This document shows, piece after piece, positions 17,591 through 26,084 of a stretch of 64,000 bases of DNA. Made by a program: the position numbers and the translations under genes. Below the pieces are notes generated by a model that was not told where the DNA came from, ran no database searches, and saw nothing but the letters and a program-made list of their open reading frames with translations. Every line of letters begins with the position of its first letter. Positions within the stretch are counted from its first letter, which is position 1. This DNA is from an uncultured Pseudomonadales bacterium (GTDB lineage: Bacteria; Pseudomonadota; Gammaproteobacteria; Pseudomonadales; Pseudohongiellaceae): the NCBI GenBank assembly GCA_943789335.1, contig CALSTS010000007.1, forward strand, positions 1-64,000, read 5' to 3'.

Positions 17591-18211
17591 ATGAGCACTA
17601 TTAAAATAATTTATTTTGATCTGGATGGTGGTCGCGCTGAACCAATCCGTCTTGCCCTATCCATTGCAAACACCGAATTTGAAGACAAACGTATTTCATT
17701 TCCAGAGTTTGGCGAGCTTAAAAGTACGCTGCCTCTAGGCGCTGTTCCTGTCGCTGAAATTGATGGTGAAACTTACACTCAGTGTAATGCTTTAAACCGT
17801 TATTTTGGCAAACAGGCTGGATTATATCCTGACGATGCTTGGCAGGCTTTTCTTTGTGATGAAGTCATGGACATCATAGAAGATGCCTCTAATGCCATGG
17901 GGAAAACTATGGGGCTGCAAGGCGATGCCTTGAAAGCTGCTCGTGAAGAGCTAGCATCCGGCAAGCTTGCCTCTATACTTAGATTGCTAAACAAACGTCT
18001 TGAAGATGCCGGTAGTGAATATTTTGCCGACAGCAAACTCACTATGGCCGATTTGAAGATGCTGGAACTATTAGGAACCCTGACAAGTGGCTTTTTCGAT
18101 CATATCCCAACTGATATTGTTCAAAAACAAGCTCCACTTCTAGTCACTCATATGCAGAAAGTAATGAGCGATCAGGGTGTAAGCGCTTATTACCAAAAAC
18201 GCTCTCAATAA
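17591..18211 (+). CDS. glutathione S-transferase family protein (sigma-like)
   Basis: A 206-residue soluble protein with a thioredoxin-fold N-terminal domain (IIYFDLDGGRAEPIRLALSI, PLGAVPVAEIDGETYTQCNA) and an all-helical C-terminal domain (from about 85; LFDxx-like SKLTMADLKMLELL). The YFDLDGGRAEPIRL motif is that of sigma/prostaglandin-synthase-like GSTs, with the catalytic Tyr at about residue 8, the Q/S glutathione contacts (Q64-C65) and a cis-Pro (VP, 53-54). It probably conjugates or reduces small electrophiles with glutathione, which the cell seems to make since frmA/frmB-type genes are nearby. The start at 17591 has GAGGAG five bases upstream. Confidence 0.85.
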   Translation: MSTIKIIYFDLDGGRAEPIRLALSIANTEFEDKRISFPEFGELKSTLPLGAVPVAEIDGETYTQCNALNRYFGKQAGLYPDDAWQAFLCDEVMDIIEDASNAMGKTMGLQGDALKAAREELASGKLASILRLLNKRLEDAGSEYFADSKLTMADLKMLELLGTLTSGFFDHIPTDIVQKQAPLLVTHMQKVMSDQGVSAYYQKRSQ

Positions 18212-18226
18212 TTTTCTGGCTTTTTT

Positions 18227-19036
18227 ATGACGGCAATTATTACATTACTGTTAGTAGCAATTGTCGTCATCTCAGGCCTGTTTTATCCAAGCTGGCAACG
18301 TAAACAAATACTGCGCAAGCCTTTTCCAAAAAGCTGGCTAGATATCGTTGCTCGCCGACTAACTTTTTTTGAAAAACTAAGTCCTGATGAACAACAACAA
18401 TTAAAAGGTTTAATACAACTTTTTCTCGCTAAGAAGAAGTTTTTTGGCTGCAATGGCCTAACGATTAATAATGAGATTCGCGTCACCATTGCCGCCGAAG
18501 CCTGTCTTTTATTACTAAATAGAAGTACTTCCGTCTACTCACGTCTTAAATATATTTTAGTGTATCCAACAGCGTTTAAAACTGGACATGAGCACTACAA
18601 TCCCGACGGTACAGTTAGTCATGGCATAAGAGGTTTATTAGGGCAGTCTTGGCATCACGGTAAAATCATTCTGTCATGGGATGATGTTACTTATGGTGCT
18701 GAAAATATCCATGATGGTCATAATGTCAGTCTACATGAATTTGCCCATCAGCTTGATAGTGAAACAGGATCAACTAATGGCGCACCATTGCTAGGGAAGA
18801 ATGCTTGTCAGAGCTGGGCGCAGATTTTATCGGAAGAATATACCGAGTTAAATCAGGCTCTGGAGCGGCAGCACAAGACAGTTATGGATAGTTATGGTGC
18901 TACCAATCCAGCAGAGTTTTTTGCCGTTGTAACTGAAACGTTCTTTGAAAAACCTAAGCAATTGGCAAAAAGACATCCAGAACTTTTTACTGAATTACAA
19001 AAGTTTTACAGAGTAGATCCTAGGGCTTGGCAATAA
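18227..19036 (+). CDS. MtfA-like zinc-dependent peptidase
   Basis: A 269-residue protein of the MtfA/DgsA anti-repressor family (zinc aminopeptidase-like, M90). The metal motif HEFAH is at 170-174, with downstream Glu residues E230 and E237 in PAEFFAVVTETFFE, where the third ligand is expected. Conserved family pieces are FLAKKKFFGCNGL, ILVYPTAF, LGQSWHHGKIILSWDDV. Unlike E. coli MtfA, it has a transmembrane segment at residues 3-19, so it is probably anchored to the inner membrane. It follows GST by 15 bases. In E. coli MtfA binds and inactivates the glucose repressor Mlc; no Mlc gene is visible here, so that link is untested. Confidence 0.85.
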   Translation: MTAIITLLLVAIVVISGLFYPSWQRKQILRKPFPKSWLDIVARRLTFFEKLSPDEQQQLKGLIQLFLAKKKFFGCNGLTINNEIRVTIAAEACLLLLNRSTSVYSRLKYILVYPTAFKTGHEHYNPDGTVSHGIRGLLGQSWHHGKIILSWDDVTYGAENIHDGHNVSLHEFAHQLDSETGSTNGAPLLGKNACQSWAQILSEEYTELNQALERQHKTVMDSYGATNPAEFFAVVTETFFEKPKQLAKRHPELFTELQKFYRVDPRAWQ

Positions 19037-19058
19037 TTAACTTCTAGCTTGAAGGCAT

Positions 19059-19307
19059 TTAAGATGCTGCGGCTTTTTTTATCATTGTAAAGAGCTCATC
19101 TTTCAAATGCACTCTTCGCATCTTGGCTTCTTCTTCTGTTAGCGTTGCAACCGGTGTTGTTTCATTTTCCATTTTTTCGATATCAATTGTCAGTTCATGG
19201 TATTCATCGAATAACCGTCTGAAATGATGATCATTTACTTTAAGCTCATGAATCTGACTTTTATATTCTGGGAATTCGTGCAATAAATCATGGTGTTCAA
19301 CGGTCAT
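19059..19307 (-). CDS. DUF465 / YdcH-family small protein
   Basis: An 82-residue, highly charged helical protein: HHDLLHEFPEYKSQIHELK, DHHFRRLFDEYHELTIDIEK, and C-terminal RRVHLKDELFTMIKKA. This is the DUF465 (YdcH/SlyX-like) family pattern of short two-helix coiled coils common in proteobacteria; function unknown. It is transcribed alone, convergent with the MtfA-like gene (22-base gap) and in tandem after pspF, 112 bases away. Confidence 0.85.
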   Translation of the reverse strand: MTVEHHDLLHEFPEYKSQIHELKVNDHHFRRLFDEYHELTIDIEKMENETTPVATLTEEEAKMRRVHLKDELFTMIKKAAAS

Positions 19308-19418
19308 ATTAACTTCTGTTAATTAACTAAATATCAATGTCATCATTCTAACCAAGAAGTAAAACTTGGCTTTGATTTACATCACCTCGAGTAAAGTATA
19401 AAGGTAAAATATTTAATG

Positions 19419-20417
19419 CTAAAGTTCGAGCTCTTTGACGTACTTACGCAAATAGCCTCTTAACTGATCATAACTTAAACCAAGCAAATCTGCTGTTTTA
19501 CGCTGATTGAACTGACACTGTTGCAAAGCATCTTGAATCATGGCGATTTCAAAATCCTGCACTTGTTCTTTCAGGTTTTTATCACCGGCCTTTGGCAAGT
19601 TTTGTTTAGCCGCACTTTTACTTTTAGGACGATAAGGCGAATCAAAAGGATCAAAGACTATTTCTTTGATAGCCTGCTCAGGATCTTCACTTTGATAAAT
19701 CGCACGCTCCACTACATTTTTTAATTCTCTGATATTGCCTGGCCATGAGTATTCCAACAATTCATTAGCAGCACTTTTGCTGAAACCTGGGAAGAATTCT
19801 CGGTCTAATTCCTTTATCATTTGAATAGCAAAATGCTGAGCCAGCACCGGAATATCTTCTATCCTCTCACGTAAAGGCGGAAGCGTGATGACGTCAAAGG
19901 CCAACCTGTCCAGCAGATCTTCGCGAAACTTCCCCTCCTCGGCTAATTGAGGCAAATCAATATTGGTTGCCGCGACTATGCGCACATCAACTTCAATAGC
20001 CTTGTTTCCGCCAAGTCTTTCCAATTCACCATATTCAGTAATACGCAAGATCCGTTCTTGAACAGCCATTGAGGTTGTCGCGAGTTCATCTAGAAACAAA
20101 GTGCCTTGATCGGCGCGCTCGAAATATCCTTTCTGTTGCTTACTGGCACCAGTAAAAGCACCCACTTCATGCCCAAATAATTGTGATTCAAGCAAGGCTT
20201 CATTGAAGGACGCGCAATTAATTTTCAGAAATGGATGCCCCCATCGCTCAGACAAATAGTGCATACGAGAAGCGACTAATTCTTTGCCGGTTCCTCGCTC
20301 ACCAATGATCAATACAGGCTTATTCAATGGTGCAAGACGGGATAGATGCTCCTGCATTAACAGGAAGCTGGATGACTCCCCGATCATGCGTTCAGCTAAT
20401 GCCGCTCTATCCATCAT
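19419..20417 (-). CDS. pspF: PspF-type sigma-54 enhancer-binding activator
   Basis: A 332-residue bacterial enhancer-binding protein without an N-terminal sensor domain, as in PspF (about 325). The AAA+ domain carries Walker A GERGTGKE (39-46), the sigma-54 contacting GAFTGA loop (86-91), Walker B TLFLDE, and the arginine-finger region; the C-terminal HTH is at about 295-328 (QFNQRKTADLLGLSYDQLRGYLRK). Two ATGs are adjacent at 20417 and 20414; AGGAG is three or six bases upstream, so the second may be used. It diverges from a strong sigma-54 promoter before the psp genes, which it should activate when PspA releases it. Identity is supported by sequence and context. Confidence 0.92.
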   Translation of the reverse strand: MMDRAALAERMIGESSSFLLMQEHLSRLAPLNKPVLIIGERGTGKELVASRMHYLSERWGHPFLKINCASFNEALLESQLFGHEVGAFTGASKQQKGYFERADQGTLFLDELATTSMAVQERILRITEYGELERLGGNKAIEVDVRIVAATNIDLPQLAEEGKFREDLLDRLAFDVITLPPLRERIEDIPVLAQHFAIQMIKELDREFFPGFSKSAANELLEYSWPGNIRELKNVVERAIYQSEDPEQAIKEIVFDPFDSPYRPKSKSAAKQNLPKAGDKNLKEQVQDFEIAMIQDALQQCQFNQRKTADLLGLSYDQLRGYLRKYVKELEL

Positions 20418-20541
20418 TTGCTCCTATAAATTCTTGGTGAAAATTACCATATATTGGTTTTTTACCCAATCAAATACTTACAAAAGACTTAACTAAATTA
20501 ATTTATTCTTATATTTCATATGGTTACAAATTAATAAAAAG

Positions 20542-20559
20542 TTGGCACAGCATGTGCAA
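20542..20559 (+). promoter_or_regulatory. sigma-54 promoter of the psp operon
   Basis: TTGGCACAGCATGTGCAA has GG at 20544-20545 and GC at 20556-20557, exactly ten bases apart, matching the -24/-12 consensus (TGGCAC-N5-TTGCA) except at one T. Transcription should start near 20570, giving a leader of about 70 bases. It faces away from pspF. The 124 bases upstream to pspF are the likely PspF binding region. Confidence 0.88.
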
Positions 20560-20640
20560 ACACATGTATAGAAGACAAAAGGATTGGCAGAACCTCAAAT
20601 TTTGCCATGAAAATAGAATTAACGAACAGGAATGGATGAA

Positions 20641-20853
20641 ATGAACAAGAAAACACTGACATTGAGCACAATTTTACTGGCCTCTCTATTATTAGGAGGC
20701 TGCATCCATGTTGACCGTGATGGTCCAGCCAGCATCAACGGCCGGGGCACTACTATTGGAGAAGAGTTAGAGGACTTAACAGAAGCTTATGAAGATGGTC
20801 TGTTAAGCCAGTCTGAGTATGATCGAATACGAAATCACATACTCAATTATTAA
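20641..20853 (+). CDS. SHOCT-domain lipoprotein, first gene of the psp operon
   Basis: A 70-residue lipoprotein: a signal sequence ending in a lipobox LLGGC (Cys about 20), a short Gly/Ser linker, and a C-terminal SHOCT-like motif (EEYED-type LTEAYEDGLLSQSEYDRIRNHIL). SHOCT domains are short oligomerising segments. The likely start is 20641; the ATG at 20632 has the AGG only one base away. It is the first gene behind the sigma-54 promoter and lies 48 bases before pspA. Residue 21 onwards has Ile and His, not Asp, at the +2 position, so outer-membrane sorting by Lol is expected. Its presence in front of pspA is unusual and it may report on the outer envelope. Confidence 0.75.
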   Translation: MNKKTLTLSTILLASLLLGGCIHVDRDGPASINGRGTTIGEELEDLTEAYEDGLLSQSEYDRIRNHILNY

Positions 20854-20901
20854 ACCTTACTTATAAATAAATACTAATTAAGAGCTAAGAGGAGAAAGAT
20901 A

Positions 20902-21591
20902 ATGGGAATTTTTTCAAGATTATCAGATATTGTAAATTCAAATATTAATGCCATGCTGGATAAAGCCGAAGATCCGGAAAAAATGATTCGTATGGTAATC
21001 CAGGAAATGGAAGAAACCCTGGTTGAAGTGCGCAGTACAACTGCACGCATTATTGCCGACAAGAAAGAGTTGACCCGCCGCGACAAACGTCTGGAAAAAC
21101 AGGCCGTTGAATGGGAAAACAAAGCTGAACTGGCCATCAATGCGGGCCGTGAAGATCTAGCCAAAGCTGCACTTATGGAAAAAACTGCAGTCAATGAAAT
21201 GATAACCTTAGTACATGAAGATATGGCCAAGCTCGATTCGGCACTGAACCAACTGAGTTTGGAGATCGAGCAATTGCAAAGTAAACTTAATGAAGCCAGG
21301 GCAAGACAAAAAGCGCTTTTAATGCGTCATGATGCAACTTCGTCACGTCGTACAGTTAATGCTAAGCTATATGATGGCTCAGTGGACAAGGCTATTAATA
21401 AGTTTGAACATTACGAGCGAAAAATTGAACACATGGAAAGTGAAATAGAAGCCTATGAAATGTCTGGTAAAAATGTAGAAGCCGAATTTGCTGCCCTGGA
21501 GAAGGAAGGTAAAATCGACGAAGAGCTTGAAAGCTTGAAAGCCAGGCTTGATAAGAGAAGTGCTGATAATAAAAGTACTGAAAATAAATAA
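20902..21591 (+). CDS. pspA: phage shock protein A
   Basis: A 229-residue PspA/IM30 (ESCRT-III-like) protein, almost entirely helical coiled coil. The amphipathic N-terminal helix (GIFSRLSDIVNSNINAMLDK) and the EDPEKMIRMVIQEMEETL motif are diagnostic. It binds damaged inner membrane and inhibits PspF in the resting state. GAGGAG lies 9 bases before the ATG. It heads pspB and pspC, with 29 bases to pspB. Length is close to E. coli PspA (222). Confidence 0.95.
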   Translation: MGIFSRLSDIVNSNINAMLDKAEDPEKMIRMVIQEMEETLVEVRSTTARIIADKKELTRRDKRLEKQAVEWENKAELAINAGREDLAKAALMEKTAVNEMITLVHEDMAKLDSALNQLSLEIEQLQSKLNEARARQKALLMRHDATSSRRTVNAKLYDGSVDKAINKFEHYERKIEHMESEIEAYEMSGKNVEAEFAALEKEGKIDEELESLKARLDKRSADNKSTENK

Positions 21592-21620
21592 GCCGCTTTG
21601 GCACAAAGAAGGAAATAACT

Positions 21621-21866
21621 ATGGAGTTCTTTGGAGTACTAATAGCCCTCACTGCCATTACTTTGCCAATCTGGATAATTTGGTTAGTGTTGCATTACAA
21701 ATCAAAAAGTAAAGAGTTTAGTAGCTTGAATGCCAATGAGAGCCAACAGCTAGATGAACTCAATATGTTGGCTGAAAAAATGGCAGAGCGTATAAAAACG
21801 CTGGAAACAATACTTGATGCCGAAAGCCCTGAATGGAGAGATAACGATGCAGAACGATCGGCCTAA
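21621..21866 (+). CDS. pspB: phage shock protein B
   Basis: An 81-residue inner-membrane protein: one N-terminal transmembrane helix (FGVLIALTAITLPIWIIWLVL) followed by a charged cytoplasmic coiled coil (QLDELNMLAEKMAERIKTLE). This is the PspB layout, length typical (about 75). With PspC it binds PspA during stress and frees PspF. AAGGA precedes the ATG. The end overlaps pspC by 20 bases, which implies coupled translation. Confidence 0.92.
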   Translation: MEFFGVLIALTAITLPIWIIWLVLHYKSKSKEFSSLNANESQQLDELNMLAEKMAERIKTLETILDAESPEWRDNDAERSA

Positions 21867-22497
21867 ACTTTGCCTCAATGAAAAAGACAAAAAGTTTCTT
21901 GGCGTCTGTGCAGGCATTGCTGATTTTGTTGGTATTGAAACCTGGATGATAAGACTGGGATTCATCCTCAGTGTGATTTTTGGTGGCTGGTTTATGGTCC
22001 CTGCTTATTTTATTGCCTGGTTTTTTATGGATAAAAATCAATCTGCTGATCTGAGCGAAAACATAAAGAAATTCAAACCTAATTCCACAATCAATCATTT
22101 TCGAAATGTTGATTACAAAAAGAAGCTTTACAGAAACTCCAAAGAAAGAAAAGTTCTTGGTGTGTGTGCCGGAGTAGCTGACTACCTGGAAATTGATGTC
22201 ACTATTGTTCGTATCGTTACCGTTCTGTGTATGCTAATTCCAGGTTCTGTTGTTGTTATCCCCTATTTCATCGCTTACTTTATTCTGGATGACAAGCCTG
22301 CTACCAGCTATAACCCTAAAAACCCTGAATACTCAAAAGTGAAAGAAACTCTTGATGAAACCAGTAATTCTTCTCGCGCTACTTTTAAAAACTGCTCAAG
22401 AAAATTTTCTGCCATACATGGAAGATTAACCCGCATGGAAGCCTATGTAACTTCTAGCAAATTCAAACTTAATCGAGAATTTAAAAATATCGATTAA
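21847..22497 (+). CDS. pspC: PspC-family protein with two PspC domains
   Basis: A 216-residue membrane protein. The ATG at 21847 has GGAG at 21835-21838; an upstream ATG at 21814 lies inside pspB with no ribosome site. Two PspC domains follow each other: KFLGVCAGIADFVGIETWMI (about 13-68) and KVLGVCAGVADYLEIDVTIV (about 100-155), each with a conserved GVCAG motif and a transmembrane segment. Common PspC has one domain in about 120 residues. The C-terminal tail is cytoplasmic, Ser/Lys/Arg-rich. It works with PspB as the sensor that relieves PspA inhibition of PspF. Its stop overlaps by four bases the stop of the convergent oxygenase gene. Confidence 0.9.
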   Translation: MQNDRPKLCLNEKDKKFLGVCAGIADFVGIETWMIRLGFILSVIFGGWFMVPAYFIAWFFMDKNQSADLSENIKKFKPNSTINHFRNVDYKKKLYRNSKERKVLGVCAGVADYLEIDVTIVRIVTVLCMLIPGSVVVIPYFIAYFILDDKPATSYNPKNPEYSKVKETLDETSNSSRATFKNCSRKFSAIHGRLTRMEAYVTSSKFKLNREFKNID

Positions 22498-23159
22498 CGT
22501 GGAGGATCGACTTTATCAAGAGTTGATCCATTTACTCTAAACCAACCCGCAATTGAATATCGATCCCGTTTAGTGCTCAATACTTCATGTGAAAATTCTT
22601 CACTTAGAAAAGCTACTAAGGTCCCAAAATTTGGTGTCACCCTAACTTTTTCTTTTTCATCTAAATGAAGTATCAGTTCACCACCATCATCAGGCAACCA
22701 TCCTGGATTCAAATATAAAACGATAGAAAGAACTCTGTTCGACTCCCCTTTGAAGGCATCAACATGTTTTTTGTAAAAAGCTCCAGGGGCATAGTGAGCA
22801 AAATGACTTTCGAAAGAAAATAAGCCGAGGAATAAGCGGCTATTTAAATAAAGTTGCAAGGCTTTCATCCACTCTAACCAGGCCTTACCTGCTTCGGAAT
22901 CACCGTTGATCCAGCAAATTTCATCACTGCGGATAAATGCATTTAATATATATTTATTTTTTCTACCCACCCCTGCTGGGGAATATTTTTCAAGATTCAT
23001 ATTTTTCATATGTAGCCATAAAGATTCCCCCAGATCCGTTGGAAGAGCATTGAAATTTATGCTGAAACCTTTACCTCTAATAGCATCTGCTATAGTCCCA
23101 AACAGCTCAATATTATTCTCAGAGAGATCGTTATTTTTTAAATAAATAACTTCAGTCAT
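22494..23159 (-). CDS. 2OG-Fe(II) oxygenase (prolyl 4-hydroxylase / SM-20 type)
   Basis: A 221-residue cytoplasmic protein with the double-stranded beta-helix signature of 2-oxoglutarate, iron-dependent oxygenases: HxD at H132-D134 (KKHVD), the distal His H191 (EEFSHEV) and the 2OG-binding Arg R200 (KRDRYSIAGWFR). It fits the SM-20/PHD-like group that hydroxylates protein prolines or similar, for example EF-Tu in Pseudomonas. It overlaps the next minus-strand gene, mgtC-like, by four bases (ATGA), so they are co-transcribed with mgtC first. The substrate is not known. Confidence 0.85.
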   Translation of the reverse strand: MTEVIYLKNNDLSENNIELFGTIADAIRGKGFSINFNALPTDLGESLWLHMKNMNLEKYSPAGVGRKNKYILNAFIRSDEICWINGDSEAGKAWLEWMKALQLYLNSRLFLGLFSFESHFAHYAPGAFYKKHVDAFKGESNRVLSIVLYLNPGWLPDDGGELILHLDEKEKVRVTPNFGTLVAFLSEEFSHEVLSTKRDRYSIAGWFRVNGSTLDKVDPPR

Positions 23160-23662
23160 GAAGATTCATTATCTTTATTTTGTATATCTTTTCGATGCAT
23201 ATTTTTAATACTCGTATGCACACCTCTACTCAACAATTTTAAATGCCTTTCAAGAATTTCCACACCAACTAAAATGCCGACAACCAGGAATGACACTTTT
23301 ACACCTGTAATTAAATTATCAGTGCCGATCATAAGCCCTATGGCGGCCAGCACCCAGATAGTTGCCGCTGAAGTTACGCCAACGACGGCACCATCCCTGG
23401 CAAGCATTACGCCAGCACCTAGAAAACCTATACCAGTAATAATTTGACCCATCACCCTGGAGGGATCATAAGAGCCTTCCGCAAAGGAAGATGATGTCGC
23501 CATAAACAAGTAGGTTCCCAGTGTTATAAGAGATGCAGTCCTGATGCCGACAGGTTTACCTCTGATCTGACGCTCACACCCGATCATCCCGCCACAAATA
23601 ATCGCAGTCAAAATCGAATGCCACTGGTAAGGAGAGATATCGAAAAAGTCTATGATGCTCAT
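23156..23662 (-). CDS. MgtC/SapB-family membrane protein
   Basis: A 168-residue inner-membrane protein. Helices with GGMIGCERQIRGKPVGIRTA (about 24-43), the conserved GIGFLGAGVML segment (about 76-86), and GVTSAATIWVLAAIGL are the MgtC/SapB signature. Full MgtC has a C-terminal ACT-like domain; here only a short, charged tail (SIKNMHRKDIQNK) remains, so it is the short SapB type. Family members influence Mg limitation survival and ATP synthase in enteric pathogens; nothing here suggests virulence. AAAGGA lies before the ATG. It is the promoter-proximal gene of a two-gene operon with the 2OG oxygenase. Confidence 0.85.
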   Translation of the reverse strand: MSIIDFFDISPYQWHSILTAIICGGMIGCERQIRGKPVGIRTASLITLGTYLFMATSSSFAEGSYDPSRVMGQIITGIGFLGAGVMLARDGAVVGVTSAATIWVLAAIGLMIGTDNLITGVKVSFLVVGILVGVEILERHLKLLSRGVHTSIKNMHRKDIQNKDNESS

Positions 23663-23956
23663 GTATTTTTCCTTTCACTCTCTTCAATTACCTGGTTTAG
23701 GTACCTAAAATATTTGTTCATTCCGATCCAAGCATCTCAGCCTTACTTAAGTTGCAAAGCAATTGATTTATTTTGCAAATATCTAAGCTTACAAATTATT
23801 AGCAACTCTTTTAGCTAAGCCGTATTTCTATAAAGATATACGCGTTGTATATGCCTGTTTTTCAGTATTAGCAAGCGATATTTATCGTATTTGTTTCCCA
23901 GAGAAATCCCTGCCAGAATAGGGCTGGAGAATACAGAAAACCTAAGGATCCTATTT

Positions 23957-25060
23957 ATGAAAACACGCGCTGCTGTCGCTTTTGAAGCTGGCCAACCCCT
24001 AGAAATTTGTGATGTCGACCTGGAAGGCCCAAAGGCCGGTGAAGTCTTAATCGAACTCAAAGCGACAGGTATATGCCATACAGATGAATTCACGTTAAGT
24101 GGTGCTGACCCAGAAGGAGCTTTCCCAGCAATTCTTGGCCATGAAGGTTGTGGCGTAGTGGTAGAATTCGGTGCTGGCGTTAGCTCGCTCAAGCCGGGCG
24201 ATACAGTCATTCCTCTTTACACAGCAGAATGTCGGGAGTGTGATTACTGCCTGCATCCTAAAACCAATTTATGCCAGGCGGTTCGCGCTACTCAAGGCCA
24301 GGGTGTTATGCCCGATGGCACCAGCCGTTTTTCCCTGGATGGCAAACCCATACTTCATTATATGGGCTGCTCAACCTTTTCTAATTACACCGTTCTACCC
24401 GAAATTTCGGTAGCTAAAATCAGATCAGATGCGCCTTATGATAAAGCCTGCTATATCGGTTGTGGCGTTACTACTGGTGTTGGCGTTGTTATTTTTCAAG
24501 CAAAAGTCGAGTTTGGTTCTACTGCAGTTGTATTTGGCCTCGGGGGAATCGGCTTAAATGTTATTCAAGGATTAAAACTAGCTGGCGCCAGTAAAATTAT
24601 TGGCGTTGACCTTAATCCAGCTCGTGAAGCCTTGGGCAAAAAATTTGGTATGACTGATTTTATTAACCCTGCAAAGGTTGAGAACGTTGTCGATCACATT
24701 GTGCAAATGACGGGTGGAGCCGATTACAGCTTTGAATGCATTGGTAATGTTGACGTGATGCGCCAGGCTTTAGAGTGTACTCATAAAGGCTGGGGTGAAT
24801 CTTATATTGTTGGGGTAGCCGGTGCTGGCAAAGAAATTTCAACTCGCCCTTTCCAACTGGTAACTGGACGTTCCTGGCATGGCACAGCATTTGGTGGCGC
24901 TAGAGGGCGAACCGATGTGCCTAAAATTGTTGATTGGTACATGGAAAATAAAATTAACATCGATGATTTAATCACTCACACCATGCCGCTTGAAGATATT
25001 AATAAAGCCTTTGACTTGATGCATGCCGGGGAAAGTATTCGTTCAGTTGTCATTTATTAA
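23957..25060 (+). CDS. frmA: S-(hydroxymethyl)glutathione dehydrogenase / class III alcohol dehydrogenase
   Basis: A 367-residue zinc medium-chain dehydrogenase that oxidises S-hydroxymethylglutathione (formaldehyde plus glutathione) to S-formylglutathione with NAD+. Catalytic zinc ligands C40 (TGICHTD) and H62-E63 (GHEGCG), structural zinc cysteines C92, C95, C98, C106 ([11 protein letters not shown]), and the cofactor motif GLGGIGLN are all present. The ATG at 23957 has AAGGA nine bases upstream and gives the usual N-terminus (MKTRAAVAF); a longer frame from 23891 does not look real. The S-formylglutathione hydrolase follows, so the two form a formaldehyde detoxification unit, although a repeat now lies between them. 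Confidence 0.94.
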   Translation: MKTRAAVAFEAGQPLEICDVDLEGPKAGEVLIELKATGICHTDEFTLSGADPEGAFPAILGHEGCGVVVEFGAGVSSLKPGDTVIPLYTAECRECDYCLHPKTNLCQAVRATQGQGVMPDGTSRFSLDGKPILHYMGCSTFSNYTVLPEISVAKIRSDAPYDKACYIGCGVTTGVGVVIFQAKVEFGSTAVVFGLGGIGLNVIQGLKLAGASKIIGVDLNPAREALGKKFGMTDFINPAKVENVVDHIVQMTGGADYSFECIGNVDVMRQALECTHKGWGESYIVGVAGAGKEISTRPFQLVTGRSWHGTAFGGARGRTDVPKIVDWYMENKINIDDLITHTMPLEDINKAFDLMHAGESIRSVVIY

Positions 25061-25063
25061 ATT

Positions 25064-25210
25064 TTATAAATTCCAAAGTAGCCATTTGGTCATGTTTTGC
25101 CTGAGTAAATTATTCGAATCAGTGCGAGGACTGTCCGAGGAGCATAGCGACGAGTTCCGCAGCACCGAATAATTTATGAGGGAAGTGACCAGGCTGCGTG
25201 GAATTTATAA
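25064..25210. repeat. MITE-like inverted-repeat element between frmA and the S-formylglutathione hydrolase gene
   Basis: The outer ends are a perfect 12-bp inverted repeat, TTATAAATTCCA (25064-25075) and TGGAATTTATAA (25199-25210). An inner perfect 10-bp pair, AAATTATTCG (25107-25116) and CGAATAATTT (25166-25175), sits in register, with partly pairing TGGTCA / TGACCA between. The core (25117-25165) is more GC-rich than the surroundings and carries GAGGACTGTCCGAG and GAGTTCCGCAGC. It has no ORF and no T run. The whole can fold into a long hairpin. I see no other copy in this window and no target-site duplication I can certify. A non-autonomous mobile element or a dispersed intergenic repeat is the best reading. 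Confidence 0.6.
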
Positions 25211-25235
25211 CAATTTTAAACAGTAAAATGAGAAT

Positions 25236-26081
25236 ATGAAAATAAATACAATAAGTGGTATTAAGTGTTTCGGTGGAAACCAATTAAAGTTTTCACATCA
25301 ATCTGATGTGCTTAATTGTGAAATGACTTTCTCAGTTCATTTACCTCCTCAAGCTGAGGACAGTCCTGTCCCAATAATCTATTGGTTATCTGGTTTGACT
25401 TGCACTGATGATAATTTCGTACAAAAAGCTGGCGCACAACGCTACGCAGCTGAAGCTGGTGTTGCGTTAATTTGCCCTGATACAAGTCCGCGCGGAGAAG
25501 GAGTACCTGATGATCCCGAAAGTGCTTATGACTTTGGCTTGGGAGCGGGGTTTTATGTTAATGCAACTCAGCAACCTTGGTCGAAGCACTATCAAATGTA
25601 TAGTTACATCACTGAGGAATTGCCAGCCGTCCTCGCTGCAAGTGAATTACCTTTGCAAACAACTAATGCATCAATTATGGGGCATTCCATGGGAGGCCAT
25701 GGCGCTCTAACAATCGCCTTAAAAAATCCAGGTAAATACAAAAGCGTTTCTGCTTTCTCACCTATTTGTTCTCCCTTGAATTGCCCGTGGGGCGAAAAAG
25801 CCTTAAGTAATTTCCTTGGCAATAATAAAGATGATTGGGCCGAATATGATAGTTGTGCCTTAATTGCGAAGGCAGAGGAGAAACTCCCGATTTTAATTGA
25901 CCAGGGTGATGCAGATGATTTTTTACTAAAACAATTAAAGCCCGAGTTGTTAAAAGCTGCCTGTGATAAAGCGGGACATCCGCTAAAGCTGCGCATGCAA
26001 CCCGATTATGATCACTCCTATTTCTTTATAGCCAGTTTTATAGGTGATCACATTAAATATCATGCCGACTTACTAACATAG
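25236..26081 (+). CDS. S-formylglutathione hydrolase
   Basis: A 281-residue alpha/beta hydrolase of the esterase D / FrmB-FghA family. It releases formate and glutathione from S-formylglutathione. Nucleophile S151 in GHSMGGHGA, the Asp in DQGDADDF (about 227) and His in DYDHSYF (about 260) give the triad; YWLSGLTCTDDNF and GEGVPDDP are family hallmarks. Length is the usual 275-285. Cytoplasmic. It follows frmA and completes glutathione-dependent formaldehyde oxidation, but the repeat element between them could insulate its expression. The gene symbol could be fghA or frmB. Confidence 0.92.
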   Translation: MKINTISGIKCFGGNQLKFSHQSDVLNCEMTFSVHLPPQAEDSPVPIIYWLSGLTCTDDNFVQKAGAQRYAAEAGVALICPDTSPRGEGVPDDPESAYDFGLGAGFYVNATQQPWSKHYQMYSYITEELPAVLAASELPLQTTNASIMGHSMGGHGALTIALKNPGKYKSVSAFSPICSPLNCPWGEKALSNFLGNNKDDWAEYDSCALIAKAEEKLPILIDQGDADDFLLKQLKPELLKAACDKAGHPLKLRMQPDYDHSYFFIASFIGDHIKYHADLLT

Positions 26082-26084
26082 TTC

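Noticed and set aside
25117-25165. tRNA-like look of the GC-rich core between the frm genes
   Set aside because: No cloverleaf can be drawn; symmetry belongs to the inverted repeats.
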